DNA from: Sphingomonas horti
Lineage (GTDB): Bacteria; Pseudomonadota; Alphaproteobacteria; Sphingomonadales; Sphingomonadaceae
Direction of reading: 5' to 3'
NCBI RefSeq assembly: GCF_009753715.1
Contig: NZ_WQMS01000009.1
Coordinates: forward strand, 120,488 to 184,487
Length of the DNA stretch: 64,000 nucleotides
The notes beneath the pieces are model-generated. The model did no database searches. It was given only the letters and a program-made list of their open reading frames with translations, and was not told the DNA's origin. Shown here piece by piece: positions 9,321 through 20,000 of this stretch; position 1 is the first letter of the stretch, and each line of letters begins with the position of its first letter. The position numbers and the translations under genes are program-made.

Positions 9321-11336
9321 TTGAGCGACGTCGAACCAGCCGCCGCCAGAGCGGCCCAGCCCCTTTCAAAGCGCACGGCCCGGATCATCGGCCAAGTCGG
9401 CGCGCCGCGGCTGATCGCGACCGTCCTGATCCTGCTCGTCGCGGTGCTGATCGCGCGATTCAGCTGGCAGGTGCCGCTGATTTCCGACGCGGAGCGAGCG
9501 CTTTACGACGTGCGGCTGATGCTGACCACACCGCGCGTGGAGCAGGATTCGCGGATCCTTCTCGTCACCTATACCGACGACACGCTGATCAACACGCAGG
9601 TCCGATCCCCGCTCGACCGCAGGATCCTGGCCGACGCACTCAGGAATCTCGATGCGATGGGCGCCAAGGCGATCGCGATCGACGTCATCGTCGACCAGCC
9701 GACGCCCAATGACGACCATCTGGTCGACGCGTTCCGGGCGATGAAGACGCCCACCTATCTGGCCTTCACCAGCGCCGCCACCAACGGCCGCTTCATCGAG
9801 CAGCGGCAGGAGGATTTCCTGCGGGCCTTTCAGGACAAGATCCGCACCACCTCCGTCCACCCGACCAGCATCGAGATCGAGACCGACAATGACGGCGTGG
9901 TGCGCAATTGGCCGAAGCAACCGAAGACCTTACCACCGCTGCTCGCCCGCGCCGTGACGGGTGCGCATGACAGTTTCGACGACTATCATCGCGGCGTCCG
10001 CTTCCGCCTGCCCGCCTTCCAAGACCGGCCGGTATTCGCGAAGTTGCCGATCGACCTGCTCGCCAATCCGGAGACGGCCCCGCTGATGGCGGAGCAGGTG
10101 AAGGGCCGGTACGTGCTGATCGGCGGCGATCTGCTCGACCTCGACCTGTTCGAGACACCGATGAAAAAGATTACCGGGGAGCGGACGATCGGGCTGGAAG
10201 TGCACGCCGCGATGCTCGCCCAGCTGCTCGACGGCGTCCAGTATGGCGGCATCCCGCCCGGTTCGACCTGGGCGGTGGCGCTGCTCGTCATCGTCGCCGG
10301 CACGCTGACGGCGCTGCTCGACGCGCGGCCGTGGAAGATGGCGGTGCTGATGGTCGGGCAGGCCGTGTTCTTCGTCCTGCTGCCCTTCTACCTGCAGTGG
10401 CAAGGCACCGACACGCAGTATCTGCCGGCGTTCGGCTGGGGCATAGGCTGGCTGCTCGCCTATTCCTCGGTTAGCGCGGCGGCGCGGGCGGTAGGCTCGC
10501 AGCAGCGCCGCTTCGCCCAGTCGGCGCTCGGCAAGTACCTGCCGCGCGACATCGCGAGCGAAATCCTGCGCGATCCCGACCGCCTCGCACTGCACGGCGA
10601 GAAGCGCGAAATCTTCGTCGTCTTCACCGACCTCGAAGGCTTCACCAAGCTCAGCCACGCGATCCCGCCGGAAACGGTGGCGTTCCTGCTCAACAAATAT
10701 CTTGATACGCTGAGCGAGACGGTGCTGCGCTATGGCGGCACGATCGACAAATTCGTCGGCGACGCCGTCGTCGCTTTCTGGGGCGCCCCCATTTCCCGCC
10801 CCGACGATGGCGAACGCGCCGCCCGCGCCGCCTGGGCGATGTACGAAGCGGGCGAGGCCTTCCGCAAGGACGTGCCCGAAGGCGTGCCGGCGATCGGCCG
10901 CACCCGCGTCGGCCTGCATTGGGGCGAAGCTATCGTCGGCAATTTCGGCGGCGAAGGGCGTATCCAATACACGGCGCTGGGCGACAGCATGAACACCGCC
11001 GCCAGGCTCGAATCCGCCAACAAGCCGCTCAATACGAAGGTGCTGGCCAGCAGGGCCGCAGTCGAGCGTTCCGGCCTCGACTGGTGGCGGCCGCTGGGCC
11101 GTATCACCTTGCGCGGCCGGTCGACCCCGGTCGAGATTTTCGAGCCTGTGCCGGAAGCCACAGCCGAGGAGCGATCGTATCTGGCACAGCTTCTCGAGCG
11201 AATCGATCAGGGCGACGAGGCGGCCTTCGACGAACTCGAGTCCCTGGCGGTAACCAATGTTCGCGATGCAGCGCTCGCGAACTTGGTGTATCGTCTGCAG
11301 CATATCGAACCGGGAGGCAGTTATGATCTGGGCTAG
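9321..11336 (+). CDS. CHASE2 domain class III adenylate/guanylate cyclase
   Basis: 671 residues from a TTG start seven bases after the CHAT stop. One N-terminal membrane helix (~32-53), an extracytoplasmic CHASE2 sensor (~55-310), three further helices (~315-395), then a class III cyclase catalytic domain (~425-610). Metal-binding Asp residues are present in FTDLEGFT (Asp437) and KFVGDAVVAFWG; the C-terminal catalytic stretch reads IQYTALGDSMNTAARLE. A Lys before FVGD and Thr in YTALGD fit ATP as substrate, so cAMP is the likely product, though GTP cannot be excluded. The sensor faces the periplasm, where the CHAT protein and the secreted TpsA pass, which suggests the cyclase reports on that compartment (inference). 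Confidence 0.9.
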   Translation: MSDVEPAAARAAQPLSKRTARIIGQVGAPRLIATVLILLVAVLIARFSWQVPLISDAERALYDVRLMLTTPRVEQDSRILLVTYTDDTLINTQVRSPLDRRILADALRNLDAMGAKAIAIDVIVDQPTPNDDHLVDAFRAMKTPTYLAFTSAATNGRFIEQRQEDFLRAFQDKIRTTSVHPTSIEIETDNDGVVRNWPKQPKTLPPLLARAVTGAHDSFDDYHRGVRFRLPAFQDRPVFAKLPIDLLANPETAPLMAEQVKGRYVLIGGDLLDLDLFETPMKKITGERTIGLEVHAAMLAQLLDGVQYGGIPPGSTWAVALLVIVAGTLTALLDARPWKMAVLMVGQAVFFVLLPFYLQWQGTDTQYLPAFGWGIGWLLAYSSVSAAARAVGSQQRRFAQSALGKYLPRDIASEILRDPDRLALHGEKREIFVVFTDLEGFTKLSHAIPPETVAFLLNKYLDTLSETVLRYGGTIDKFVGDAVVAFWGAPISRPDDGERAARAAWAMYEAGEAFRKDVPEGVPAIGRTRVGLHWGEAIVGNFGGEGRIQYTALGDSMNTAARLESANKPLNTKVLASRAAVERSGLDWWRPLGRITLRGRSTPVEIFEPVPEATAEERSYLAQLLERIDQGDEAAFDELESLAVTNVRDAALANLVYRLQHIEPGGSYDLG

Positions 11337-12063
11337 CAACAAGAGGATGGCGCGAGCACTCGCCGCCGCCGCGCTCGGCGCGGCCCTGGGCGGAACCGCG
11401 ATAGCCGGGCCCGTCGTGGTCCGCGCGGTCGGACCCTCGGCAAAAGCCTATCCGGCCGGCAAGCAGCTGGCCGATTCCGCGCAATTGGTACTGAAGCCGG
11501 GCGACACGCTGGTGCTGCTCGACGCCAGGGGAACGCGCACGATCAGCGGCCCCGGCACCTTCGCCGCAGTCTCGACCGGCACCCGTGCGGGCGCGACGCA
11601 GACGGCATCGCAGATCCTGCGCACCAACAGCACCTCCGAACGACGCGGGGGAGCGGTGCGGGGCGGCCTGCCGACGATGGACACGCGCAGCCCCAACCTG
11701 TGGTTCCTCGACCTGAGCAAGAGCGGCACCATGTGCGTCGCCGATCCGCAGGCGGTCCGCGTCTGGCGCATGTCCGGTGACAAGGCCGCGGATGTGAAGG
11801 TCAGCGGCGCGGGCAGCACCGGCACGATCACCCTGCCCGTCGGCGCGACCGTCGGCGAATGGCCGAAATCGGTGCCGGTCACCGATGGTGCTGAATACAC
11901 GATCACGACTGAGGGCCTGGCACCGGCCAAGATCAAGGTCGTGACCGTGCCCGCGCAGGCGAGCATCGAGGATACCGCGTCGCAGCTGATCGCGAAGGGA
12001 TGCAACACGCAGCTCGACCTGCTGATCGCAACCACGTCGGCGGCCAACAGCTCCGGCGACTGA
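11323..12063 (+). CDS. Secreted protein of unknown family in the CHAT/TPS operon
   Basis: 246 residues. The ATG at 11323 is preceded by GGGAGG and lies 14 bases inside the end of the cyclase gene, so the two are coupled. Residues 9-29 (MARALAAAALGAALGGTAIA) make a signal peptide. The mature N-terminus (VVVRAVGPSAKAYPAGKQL, LVLKPGDTLVLLDARGTRTI, SGPGTF) resembles the beta-rich barrel of FecR-like periplasmic proteins, but I cannot assign a family. A single internal region carries Cys in GTMCVADPQ and another near the C-terminus (AKGCNTQ), possibly a disulfide. Its position between the cyclase and the TpsB gene suggests a periplasmic accessory to one of them. Confidence 0.8.
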   Translation: MIWASNKRMARALAAAALGAALGGTAIAGPVVVRAVGPSAKAYPAGKQLADSAQLVLKPGDTLVLLDARGTRTISGPGTFAAVSTGTRAGATQTASQILRTNSTSERRGGAVRGGLPTMDTRSPNLWFLDLSKSGTMCVADPQAVRVWRMSGDKAADVKVSGAGSTGTITLPVGATVGEWPKSVPVTDGAEYTITTEGLAPAKIKVVTVPAQASIEDTASQLIAKGCNTQLDLLIATTSAANSSGD

Positions 12064-12256
12064 CGAAACTGTCCTTTTCTGCGACGGCGTGGAAGGGGCA
12101 AATGGTTGAAGCAAAAGGGCACGGATGCTAGCCCGCAGCCTGACAGAGGCCATGGCGAATCGCGCCAGGCATGCGGCATTCCGGGGGTCGCGAACGCCGC
12201 GCCCGCAGCAGAGCGTAATCAGCGCCTGATCGGGCACGTGCAGGTGGGGGAACGCG

Positions 12257-13999
12257 ATGCGTCGGGTGCGCAGTCTTGTAATGGCGTTGAGTCTGTCGGC
12301 TGCCTGGTTTCCGGCTATGGCGCAGACAATCCCGCCCACGGGCACGACACGCGAGGAAATCGAGCGGGCACGCCCTGGACCGGCCCCGCGTGCGGCGACG
12401 CCGGGCCTGACTGTCGAAAGCGATTTCGAGCGGGCCCCCTGCCCGCTCGCCGATCCCAAGTACAAGGACATCACGTTCGAGCTGCGCGAGGTCCAGTTCG
12501 GCGGTCTGCGCTCGATCTCGCCTGAGCTGCTGCGCCCCGCCTATGCGGATATGGTCGGCAAGACCGTCTCGGTCGCCGAAATCTGCGCGATCCGTGACCG
12601 GGCGGCGACCATCCTGCGCCGCGAGGGCTATCTCGCCGCCGTGCAAGTCCCGCCGCAGCGGATCGAGAACGGCATCATCCGCTTCGACGCGCTGATCGCG
12701 AAGCTGGTCGGCGTGCAGGTGCGTGGCGAAGTCGGCCGGTCCGAGGAATTGATCGCCGGCTATCTGCGGCACGTCCAGAACCAGGACGTGTTCAACATCC
12801 GCCAGGCCGAGCGTTACCTGCTGCTCGCCCGCGACATACCGGGCCTCGACGTGCGCCTGATCCTGCGCCCGGCCAACGCCGCTCCGGGCGAAGTGATCGG
12901 CGAAGTCACGGTCACGCACGTGCCGATCGAGGCCGACGCTTTCGTGCAGAATCTGGGCTCGCGCTCTGCGGGACGCTGGGGCGGGCTCGCCCGCATCCAG
13001 CTGAACGGGCTCACCGGGCTTGGCGACCGGACGACCCTCAGCTTCTTCACCACCGCCGATTTCGACGAGCAGCAGGTGGTCGAGGCCGGCCACAGCTTCA
13101 AGATCGGCGGCGAGGGCCTGACCTTCTCGGGCGATTTCACCTATGCCTGGACGCATCCGGGCCTCACCCCGCCGCTGGACATCGACGCGCACACCCTCTC
13201 CGCGTTCGCCGAAATCAGCTACCCGCTCGTTCGCGCCCAGACGCAGAACCTGTTCGGAAGCTTTGGGTTGAACGTCGTCAACCAGAATGTCGACTTCAAC
13301 GACCAGGCGCTCAACCGCGACCATATCCGCGTGCTCTACGCGCGGCTCGACTATGACAGCGTCGACCCGCGGTCCGTCTCCAGCATCAACGGCTTCTCGC
13401 TGGGGCAGCCGCACTGGCGCGTCGCGGGCGGGATCGAGCTGCGGCAGGGAATCGACCTGAACGCGAGCGAGCGTTGCCAGCCGCGCCAGCTTTGCCTCCT
13501 CAGCCGCTCGGCGGCCGACCCGACGGCGTTCGTCGCGCGCGCGACCGGGCTGGTCGAGTATCGGCCGCGGCCGAACCTGACCTTCAGCGTCGCGCCGCGC
13601 GCGCAATATGCACCGCACAGCCTCGTCTCCTACGAACAATTCTCGGTCGGAAACTTCACCGCGGGGCGCGGCTATGATCCCGGCGCGCTCACCGGCGACA
13701 GCGGCCTCGGCTTCCAGAGCGAAGTTCGGGTCGGATCGCTGCTGCCGCGCACGATCGACGGCTTCGCGTTCCAGCCCTACGCCTTCGCCGATCTCGGCAT
13801 TGTCTGGAACCGTGTATCCCTGGTCGACGGCCCGCAGCGACTCTGGTCCGTCGGCGGCGGCGTCCGCGCGGCCTGGGGCCAGCGCGCCCGCCTCGACGTC
13901 GCACTCGCCGCGCCGCTCAACCGCACGCCGCTCCAGAAGGAGCGCGACGTTCGCCTGCTTGTCACCCTGTCCACCAAGCTCCTGCCCTGGAGGCGATGA
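12257..13999 (+). CDS. TpsB outer-membrane transporter (ShlB/FhaC/HecB family)
   Basis: 580 residues with a signal peptide (cleavage after AMA, ~residue 22). Residues ~75-150 form a POTRA-type domain (FELREVQFGGLRSISPELLRP, REGYLAAVQVPPQ), followed by a second (IIRFDALIAKLVGVQVRGEV). The remainder is a beta-barrel ending in LLVTLSTKLLPWRR. The FhaC-family signature is seen in GLTGLGDRTTLSFFTT and in FTAGRGYDPGALTGDSGLGFQSEV. Its role is to export the large TpsA protein encoded three bases downstream. GGGGGAA precedes the ATG. A 193-base gap separates it from the previous gene, which may hold a second promoter. Confidence 0.93.
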   Translation: MRRVRSLVMALSLSAAWFPAMAQTIPPTGTTREEIERARPGPAPRAATPGLTVESDFERAPCPLADPKYKDITFELREVQFGGLRSISPELLRPAYADMVGKTVSVAEICAIRDRAATILRREGYLAAVQVPPQRIENGIIRFDALIAKLVGVQVRGEVGRSEELIAGYLRHVQNQDVFNIRQAERYLLLARDIPGLDVRLILRPANAAPGEVIGEVTVTHVPIEADAFVQNLGSRSAGRWGGLARIQLNGLTGLGDRTTLSFFTTADFDEQQVVEAGHSFKIGGEGLTFSGDFTYAWTHPGLTPPLDIDAHTLSAFAEISYPLVRAQTQNLFGSFGLNVVNQNVDFNDQALNRDHIRVLYARLDYDSVDPRSVSSINGFSLGQPHWRVAGGIELRQGIDLNASERCQPRQLCLLSRSAADPTAFVARATGLVEYRPRPNLTFSVAPRAQYAPHSLVSYEQFSVGNFTAGRGYDPGALTGDSGLGFQSEVRVGSLLPRTIDGFAFQPYAFADLGIVWNRVSLVDGPQRLWSVGGGVRAAWGQRARLDVALAAPLNRTPLQKERDVRLLVTLSTKLLPWRR

Positions 14000-14002
14000 G
14001 CC

Positions 14003-17000
14003 ATGTCAGCGTATCTGAACTCCGCCGCTCCCACCCACCGCCGCCGTGCGCGGCTGCTCGCCGGCTGCGCGCTCGCGGCGGCGCTGGCCACGCCCGCTGC
14101 GGCGCAACAGGCGTTCCAGGCGACGCCGGAAGTGACCATCGGCGCGGTTGAGATATCCCAGGGCGAAAGCATTACCGGCGGCCTGCGCGACACCATCAGC
14201 GTCTATAGCCGGCAGTCGGTGATCGACTGGACGCCGAACGACACGGGAACAGGCGGCGGCGCGATCGCTGTACTGCCGCAGGGCAACGAGCTGGTTTTCA
14301 AGGGCGACCCGAACGCGCTGGGCGGCTCCTACACCGTGCTCAACCGCGTGATCCCCAACGATCCGAGCCGCCCGATCCAGTTCGACGGTCACGTGATCAG
14401 CCAGTTCGACTCGGGCTACGGCGCGACCCAGGGCGGCAACATCTGGTTCTATTCCCCCGGCGGCATCATTGCCGGGGCGAGCAGCCGGTTCGATGTCGGC
14501 AGCCTGGTGCTGAGCGCAAGCGATATCGCCACGTCAGGCGGACTGTTCGGCGACGACAGCAGCAGCTCGCAGGCGGGCACGATCCGGTTCGGCGGCGCCG
14601 CCGACAGCCGGTCGGCCGTCACCATCATGCCGGGTGCGCAGATCAACGCCTCCGGCAACTACATCGCGCTGGTGGCGCCCAGGATCAGCCAGGGCGGCAC
14701 GATCAGCGTCGACGGGAGCGCGGCGCTGGTCGCGGCCGAGAGCGCGGACATCACGATCCCGATTTCCGGCGGCCTGTTCGACATCGCCGTGCATAGCGGG
14801 TCGAACGTCGATCCGGGCGGCGAAACCACGCTGACGCACAGCGGCACCACGGAAACGAAAAATGGGGCGCAGAGCGGCGAACCCCGCCGCGTCTATCTGA
14901 TGGCGGTGCCGAAGAACGACGCCGTAACGATGCTCGTGTCCGGCAGCCTCGGCTATGCGCCCGCCGTGCAGGCGCAACTCGCGGCGAACGGCGCGATCTA
15001 CCTGACGACCGGCGACACGGTCTCGAACGACACCCCGGCGCTTGGCACGCAGGGCGCGATTCACATGACCGGCGGTGATTTTGGTGCCCGCACCGTGGCC
15101 TCCGCAGCTTCGGTCACGATCGACACCTCGACATCCGCCCTGAACGTGGCCGGCGACCTGCAAGCGCTGGCACATGCCGGCCCGATCGCGCTTTCCGCCC
15201 AGAACGGCCGGAACCTGACGGTCACGGGCGGTATCCTGCTGCGCCACGAGACGCCGGATCCGAACGGCCAATCGTCGGTCGTCGCGTCCGCATCGCAAGG
15301 CAGCACGCTTCAGGCGCAGAATCTCAGGTTGCAAAGCGATACGTTCGGCCCCGCCGATTTCGGCTATGGCGCGATCGACGGAAAGGCGGGCGCCCTTTCG
15401 GTGACTGCGGCCAGCGGCGGGATCATCACTATCGCCGACGATATCTCAATCAGCGCCACCGGCACGGGCGGACGCGGCTCGTCGTTCGACGGCGCAGCCG
15501 GGTTCGGGGGAACCGTCGTGGTCAGCGCGACGGGCGGCAGCATCGGCGCATCGACGCTGAACGTCGACGCGGACGGACGCGGCGGCGATACCGGCTATGG
15601 CGATATCGGCGGTAGCGGACAGGGCGGCTCCGTCCAGATTGCCGCAACCGGCGGGCAGCTCGATTTCGGGCAGGTCGACGTTTCGGTCGACGGCCTTGGC
15701 GGCTATTCCGACTTCGGCCGCGGCGGGAGCGGCATGGGCGGCTCGGCAAGCCTGCTGCTGACCGGAGGATCGCTGGACGCGAGCAGCGTCTCGATCGAAG
15801 CGAACGGCTTCGGGAGCGACGGCAGCACCGGATCGGGCGCGGGCCAAGGCGGTGCGGTTTCGATCGCCGCCAATGCCAGCAGCTCGTTCTTTGCCGGGAA
15901 CGGCGTCGACCTGTCCGCGATCGGGGAGGCCGGAGCTGCCTTCGACAGCGAAGCCGCGGTCGGCGACGGCACGGGCGGGACGATCACGACCGCGATCGAC
16001 GCGTCGTCCTTCTCGACCGGCGAAGGGTGGCTGGAAGCGAACGCCGACGGCCGCGGCGGGTTCAGCAACAGCTTCAATCCCTCGACCGGCCGTGGCGGCA
16101 CAATCGGCGTTACCATCAATGCGGTTGATCCGAACGACATGGAGGCCAGCTTCTCGGCCGCCGGCATCAGCCTTTCAGCCAATGGCAGCGTGTCGCGTCC
16201 GCTCGAGGAGCGCGTCGCTGTCCCGCATGGCAACAGCGGCACCGGCGTCGGCGGCAACGTTCTGCTGAACCTGACGGGCGGGCCGGTCCTTGCCGGTGAC
16301 ATCGAGCTTTCCGCCACCGGCACGGGCGGCAACAGCGACTTTGGCGTGCAGGCGGGCGCCGGCTTTGCCGGGCGCGCCGGGCTTGCGTTGAACGGGGGCA
16401 TGCTGCAGGCGGGCTCGATCTCGATCCTCGCTGAAGCACGGGGCGGCGACGGCGCGTTCGCCGAGAATGGCTACGGCATGTCGGGCGCGGGCGCGGGCGG
16501 CACCGCCGGCGTCGGTGTCAATCCGTTCGGAGCCGGATCGGGCGCGTATCTGACCGGCAGCGGCGGCAGCCTTAGCGCAGAATCTGTCCTGGTCTCAGCC
16601 GATGCGACCGGCGGCTTCGGCGGCGATGGCCAGGCGTACGGCTCGCCCCCGACCGACGCTGCATCGGGCGGCGATGCGATCGGCGGAACGGCGCGGATCG
16701 CCACCAGCGGCGTCGACTTCTCTGTCGCGGACCTGTCGATCAGCGCCGGAGGCAATGGCGGCGGCGGCGGGACGGTCGATTACTCCAACGGGTTCGGCCA
16801 GACACAATCCGCGAACGCCGGGAGCGGCGGCGGCGGGAGCGGCGGCACGGCGGAACTCGCGATCACGGGCGGCAGCCATAGCCTGGGAAGCGTCGGCGCG
16901 AGTGCGAGCGGCTTCGGCGGGATGGCCGGGCTGGTCCTGACCGCCGGCGAAGGGGGCTTCGATCCGGCGGGGACCAGCCGCGGCGGCAATGGCGGCAACG

Positions 17001-20000
17001 GCAATGGCGGCAGCGCCTCGATCATCTTCACCGGTGCAACCGTTGCCGATCGACCGGCCCTGACGGCGGAAGCCGACGGTTTCGGCGCGAGCGGCGGCAG
17101 CGGCCCGCAAGGCGGGAACGGCGGCGCAGGCACCGGCGGATCAGCGCTCGTGCAGCTGGATGGCGGAACTTCCGACCTCTACCGCATCCGCGCCTTCGCC
17201 TATGCCGAGGGGGGCTCCGGCGGGTTCGGAAACCTTCTCGACGGCGGCAATGGCGGCAATGCCACGGGCGGCACCGCCACGTTCCGAGCCGCGAACGGCG
17301 CCGTCGTCAATGTCGCCGATGACCAGCAGTTCGACCCGTTCGACCTGGACGCGAGCGCTTTTGCCGGCAGCGGCGGCGATGGCGGCAGCCTGGCCGCGAG
17401 CGGCTTCGGCGGCAAGGGCGGCGCGGGCGGCTCGGCCTTCGGCGGCAGCGCCAGCGCGCTCATCCAGAGCGGCGCGCAGGCGGCGATCCCGGGCGTCGGC
17501 GGCGTGGAGAGCCGCCCGCCGACGCTGATCGTCTCGGCCGAAGCGGGCAGCGGCGGCAATGGCGGCAGCGGTTCTGCCTCCGGCGGCATCGGCGGCGACG
17601 GCGGAACTGCGGCCGCGGGGTTGGCAACGTTCGACATCCAGGGAGGCCGCGCGAGCTTCGGCGATGTGTTCACGGAGGCGACCGCCCGGCGCGGCGTTGG
17701 CGGCACGGGCGGCGCCGGCGGGTCGGCCGTGGCCGCCTCCGGCAGCGACGGCCAGGGCTTCGGCGGCCGGCTGGTATTGAACGTCGCCGACGGCAGCTCC
17801 GGCCAGGCAGGCGCCTTCCAGGCCGGCGATTTCTCGGCCGATCTGGGCGGCAGCGATATCGACGGCTCGTTGCTTATCGTTGACACCGGCAGCGCTGCGA
17901 GCGGCGGGATCAGGCTGGGGGCGCTCTATTCAGTCAGCTTCTCCAACGCGCTGAACGAGAGCGAGTCCAGCTCGGACTATGACATCCAGTCCAGCGCGCG
18001 CACGATCGCGGTGGAGGGCGACGTGAACCTGACCGCCAACGGCGATGTCCGCTTCGCCTTCCAGGGCAGTGGCGGCCTAGCTTCGGGAACGTCGCTCGAC
18101 ATCGTGTCGCGCACGCGCGGGATCCGTATCACCAATGGCAACCCCGCCCCCACTCTGGCGGCGTCGCTGGAGGCGCCGGACATCAGCTTGCAGGCCTTCC
18201 AGGGCGACATTGCGGCGGAGGCCGGCACCCTGCTCGCCGCGAGCAGGTCGATCGACCTGAGTGCGCTTTCCGGCGACGTCCGGCTGGCGAACGCGCGCGC
18301 GGGCGGACGGATCGCGATCCGGGCAGGCGTCGGCGAAGGCGCCATCCCGACCGACGCGACCGTGACCGGCACCGTCACGTCCAATGGCGGGATCACGATC
18401 GATGCGGGCGGCGACGTCACCATCGCTCCCGGCGCGCAATTGGTGGCGGACCAATTCCTGACGATCGCAAGCGGCGACGATATCATCATCGGCTCGGGCG
18501 CGCTGGTTCGCGCCGCGAACAGTCCGCCGGACGAGTCCGGCTATGGCGGGACCGATCCGCTCGATCAGTTCTCGCAGCTGAGGCTGCTTGCCGGCGCCAT
18601 TGACACCGGTGAGCCGGTCGAGGGCAATGTCGCCTCGATCCTGATCGACGGCACGCTCGAATCGCCGAACCGCACGCTGTTCATGAGCGCGGGGGCGGTG
18701 CAGGCGAGCGCATCGACGCAACTTACGGCAGGCAACCTCTACGTCCGTCTGAACGACATTCCGCCCGGCGACCAGGTGCCTCTGGACGATGGCGGCCGGC
18801 TGACCGGCGCCTGCCTGCAGGGCAGCATCTGCCTCGGCACCGCCAATGTGAACGGCATCGTCCGCATCGGAGAGACCGAGTTCGAACCGATCAACCTGCG
18901 CCTCAACGGCGGCATCGACGGCACCGACGTGCTGCTGCGAGCCCGATCGGTGGAGCTTGGCCAGGCCGGCGTGGCCAATGCCATCCGCGCGTCGGACAGT
19001 CTGACGATCGAATCGCTTGGCGAGACCCTGACGCTGAACGGTCCGCTGACGATCACCGGCGGCAGTGATGTCGCGCGCGTGGCCGCATTCCGCGCCATCG
19101 ACGGGGCGGGCGCGACGATCGCCGCGCCGGACACGCTCGATTTGTTCGCCGGCGGCGACATCAGGCTGGCGAGGGCCAGCGCAGGCGCGATCCGCACCGT
19201 CGGCGTCGACGGCACCGTGCTGAACGGCGGCGGCATCACCGCCCCCGGGACGATCGCGATCGGACACATCGCGTCAGGCTCGCCGCTCGCCCTTAACGCA
19301 GGCAAGGATATCGCGCTCGACAGCTTCGCCGTCACCGGCGCCGCAACGCTGACGGCGGCCGACGGCACGATCGACGTGGCGACGGACGCCGCTGCGAGCG
19401 GCGGGATCACGGCGACTGCCAAGTCGGTGTCCCTCCATGGCGCCGACGGGCTGAACGTCACGAGCGCCAAGGCAACCGCAGGCGACCTCGTCCTCGCAAC
19501 GGCGGCGGGAACGCTGGACGCGGGATCGTCCTCGGCAAGTGGCGACGTGACGATGATCGGCGGCGGCGCGGTCTCGTTCGGTAGCATCAATGCCGGCCGC
19601 AGCGCGGATATTGCGGCGCAAGGGCCGATCACCGGCTCGACCGTGAGCTCGACCACCCTAATCCTGTCCACGCCCGGCGACATCCGGCTTGCCGACGGCT
19701 CGAACGCCGGCCCAATCACGGCCGCTGGCGGCTCGATCGAGGTCGGCGGCACGTCGGGGCTGCGCATCGCGAGCGCGGTCGCCAACGCCGGCGACCTGTC
19801 TTTGACCGCGCAGAACGGCATCACCGCCGGACGGCTCTCGGCGAGCGGCGCGGCAACGCTCAAGTCGGGGAGCGGCCCCTTGGTCGTCACCGACGATCTG
19901 GTCGCTGGCGCCGGACTTGTGCTGCAGGCGCCCAGCATCGACATCACCGCTCAGAACGGGCTGAACGTGCTGCAGGCCGACGCCACCGCGGGCGACCTGA

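Noticed and set aside
12128..13639. 503-residue minus-strand frame opposite tpsB
   Set aside because: Composition is that of a shadow frame, and the opposite strand encodes a complete TpsB with signal peptide and POTRA domain.
15703..17886. Several long Pro/Ala-rich frames antisense to the TpsA glycine repeats
   Set aside because: GGC and GGN codons read backwards give Pro and Ala; no start signals, no domain, and the sense frame is a clear TpsA.
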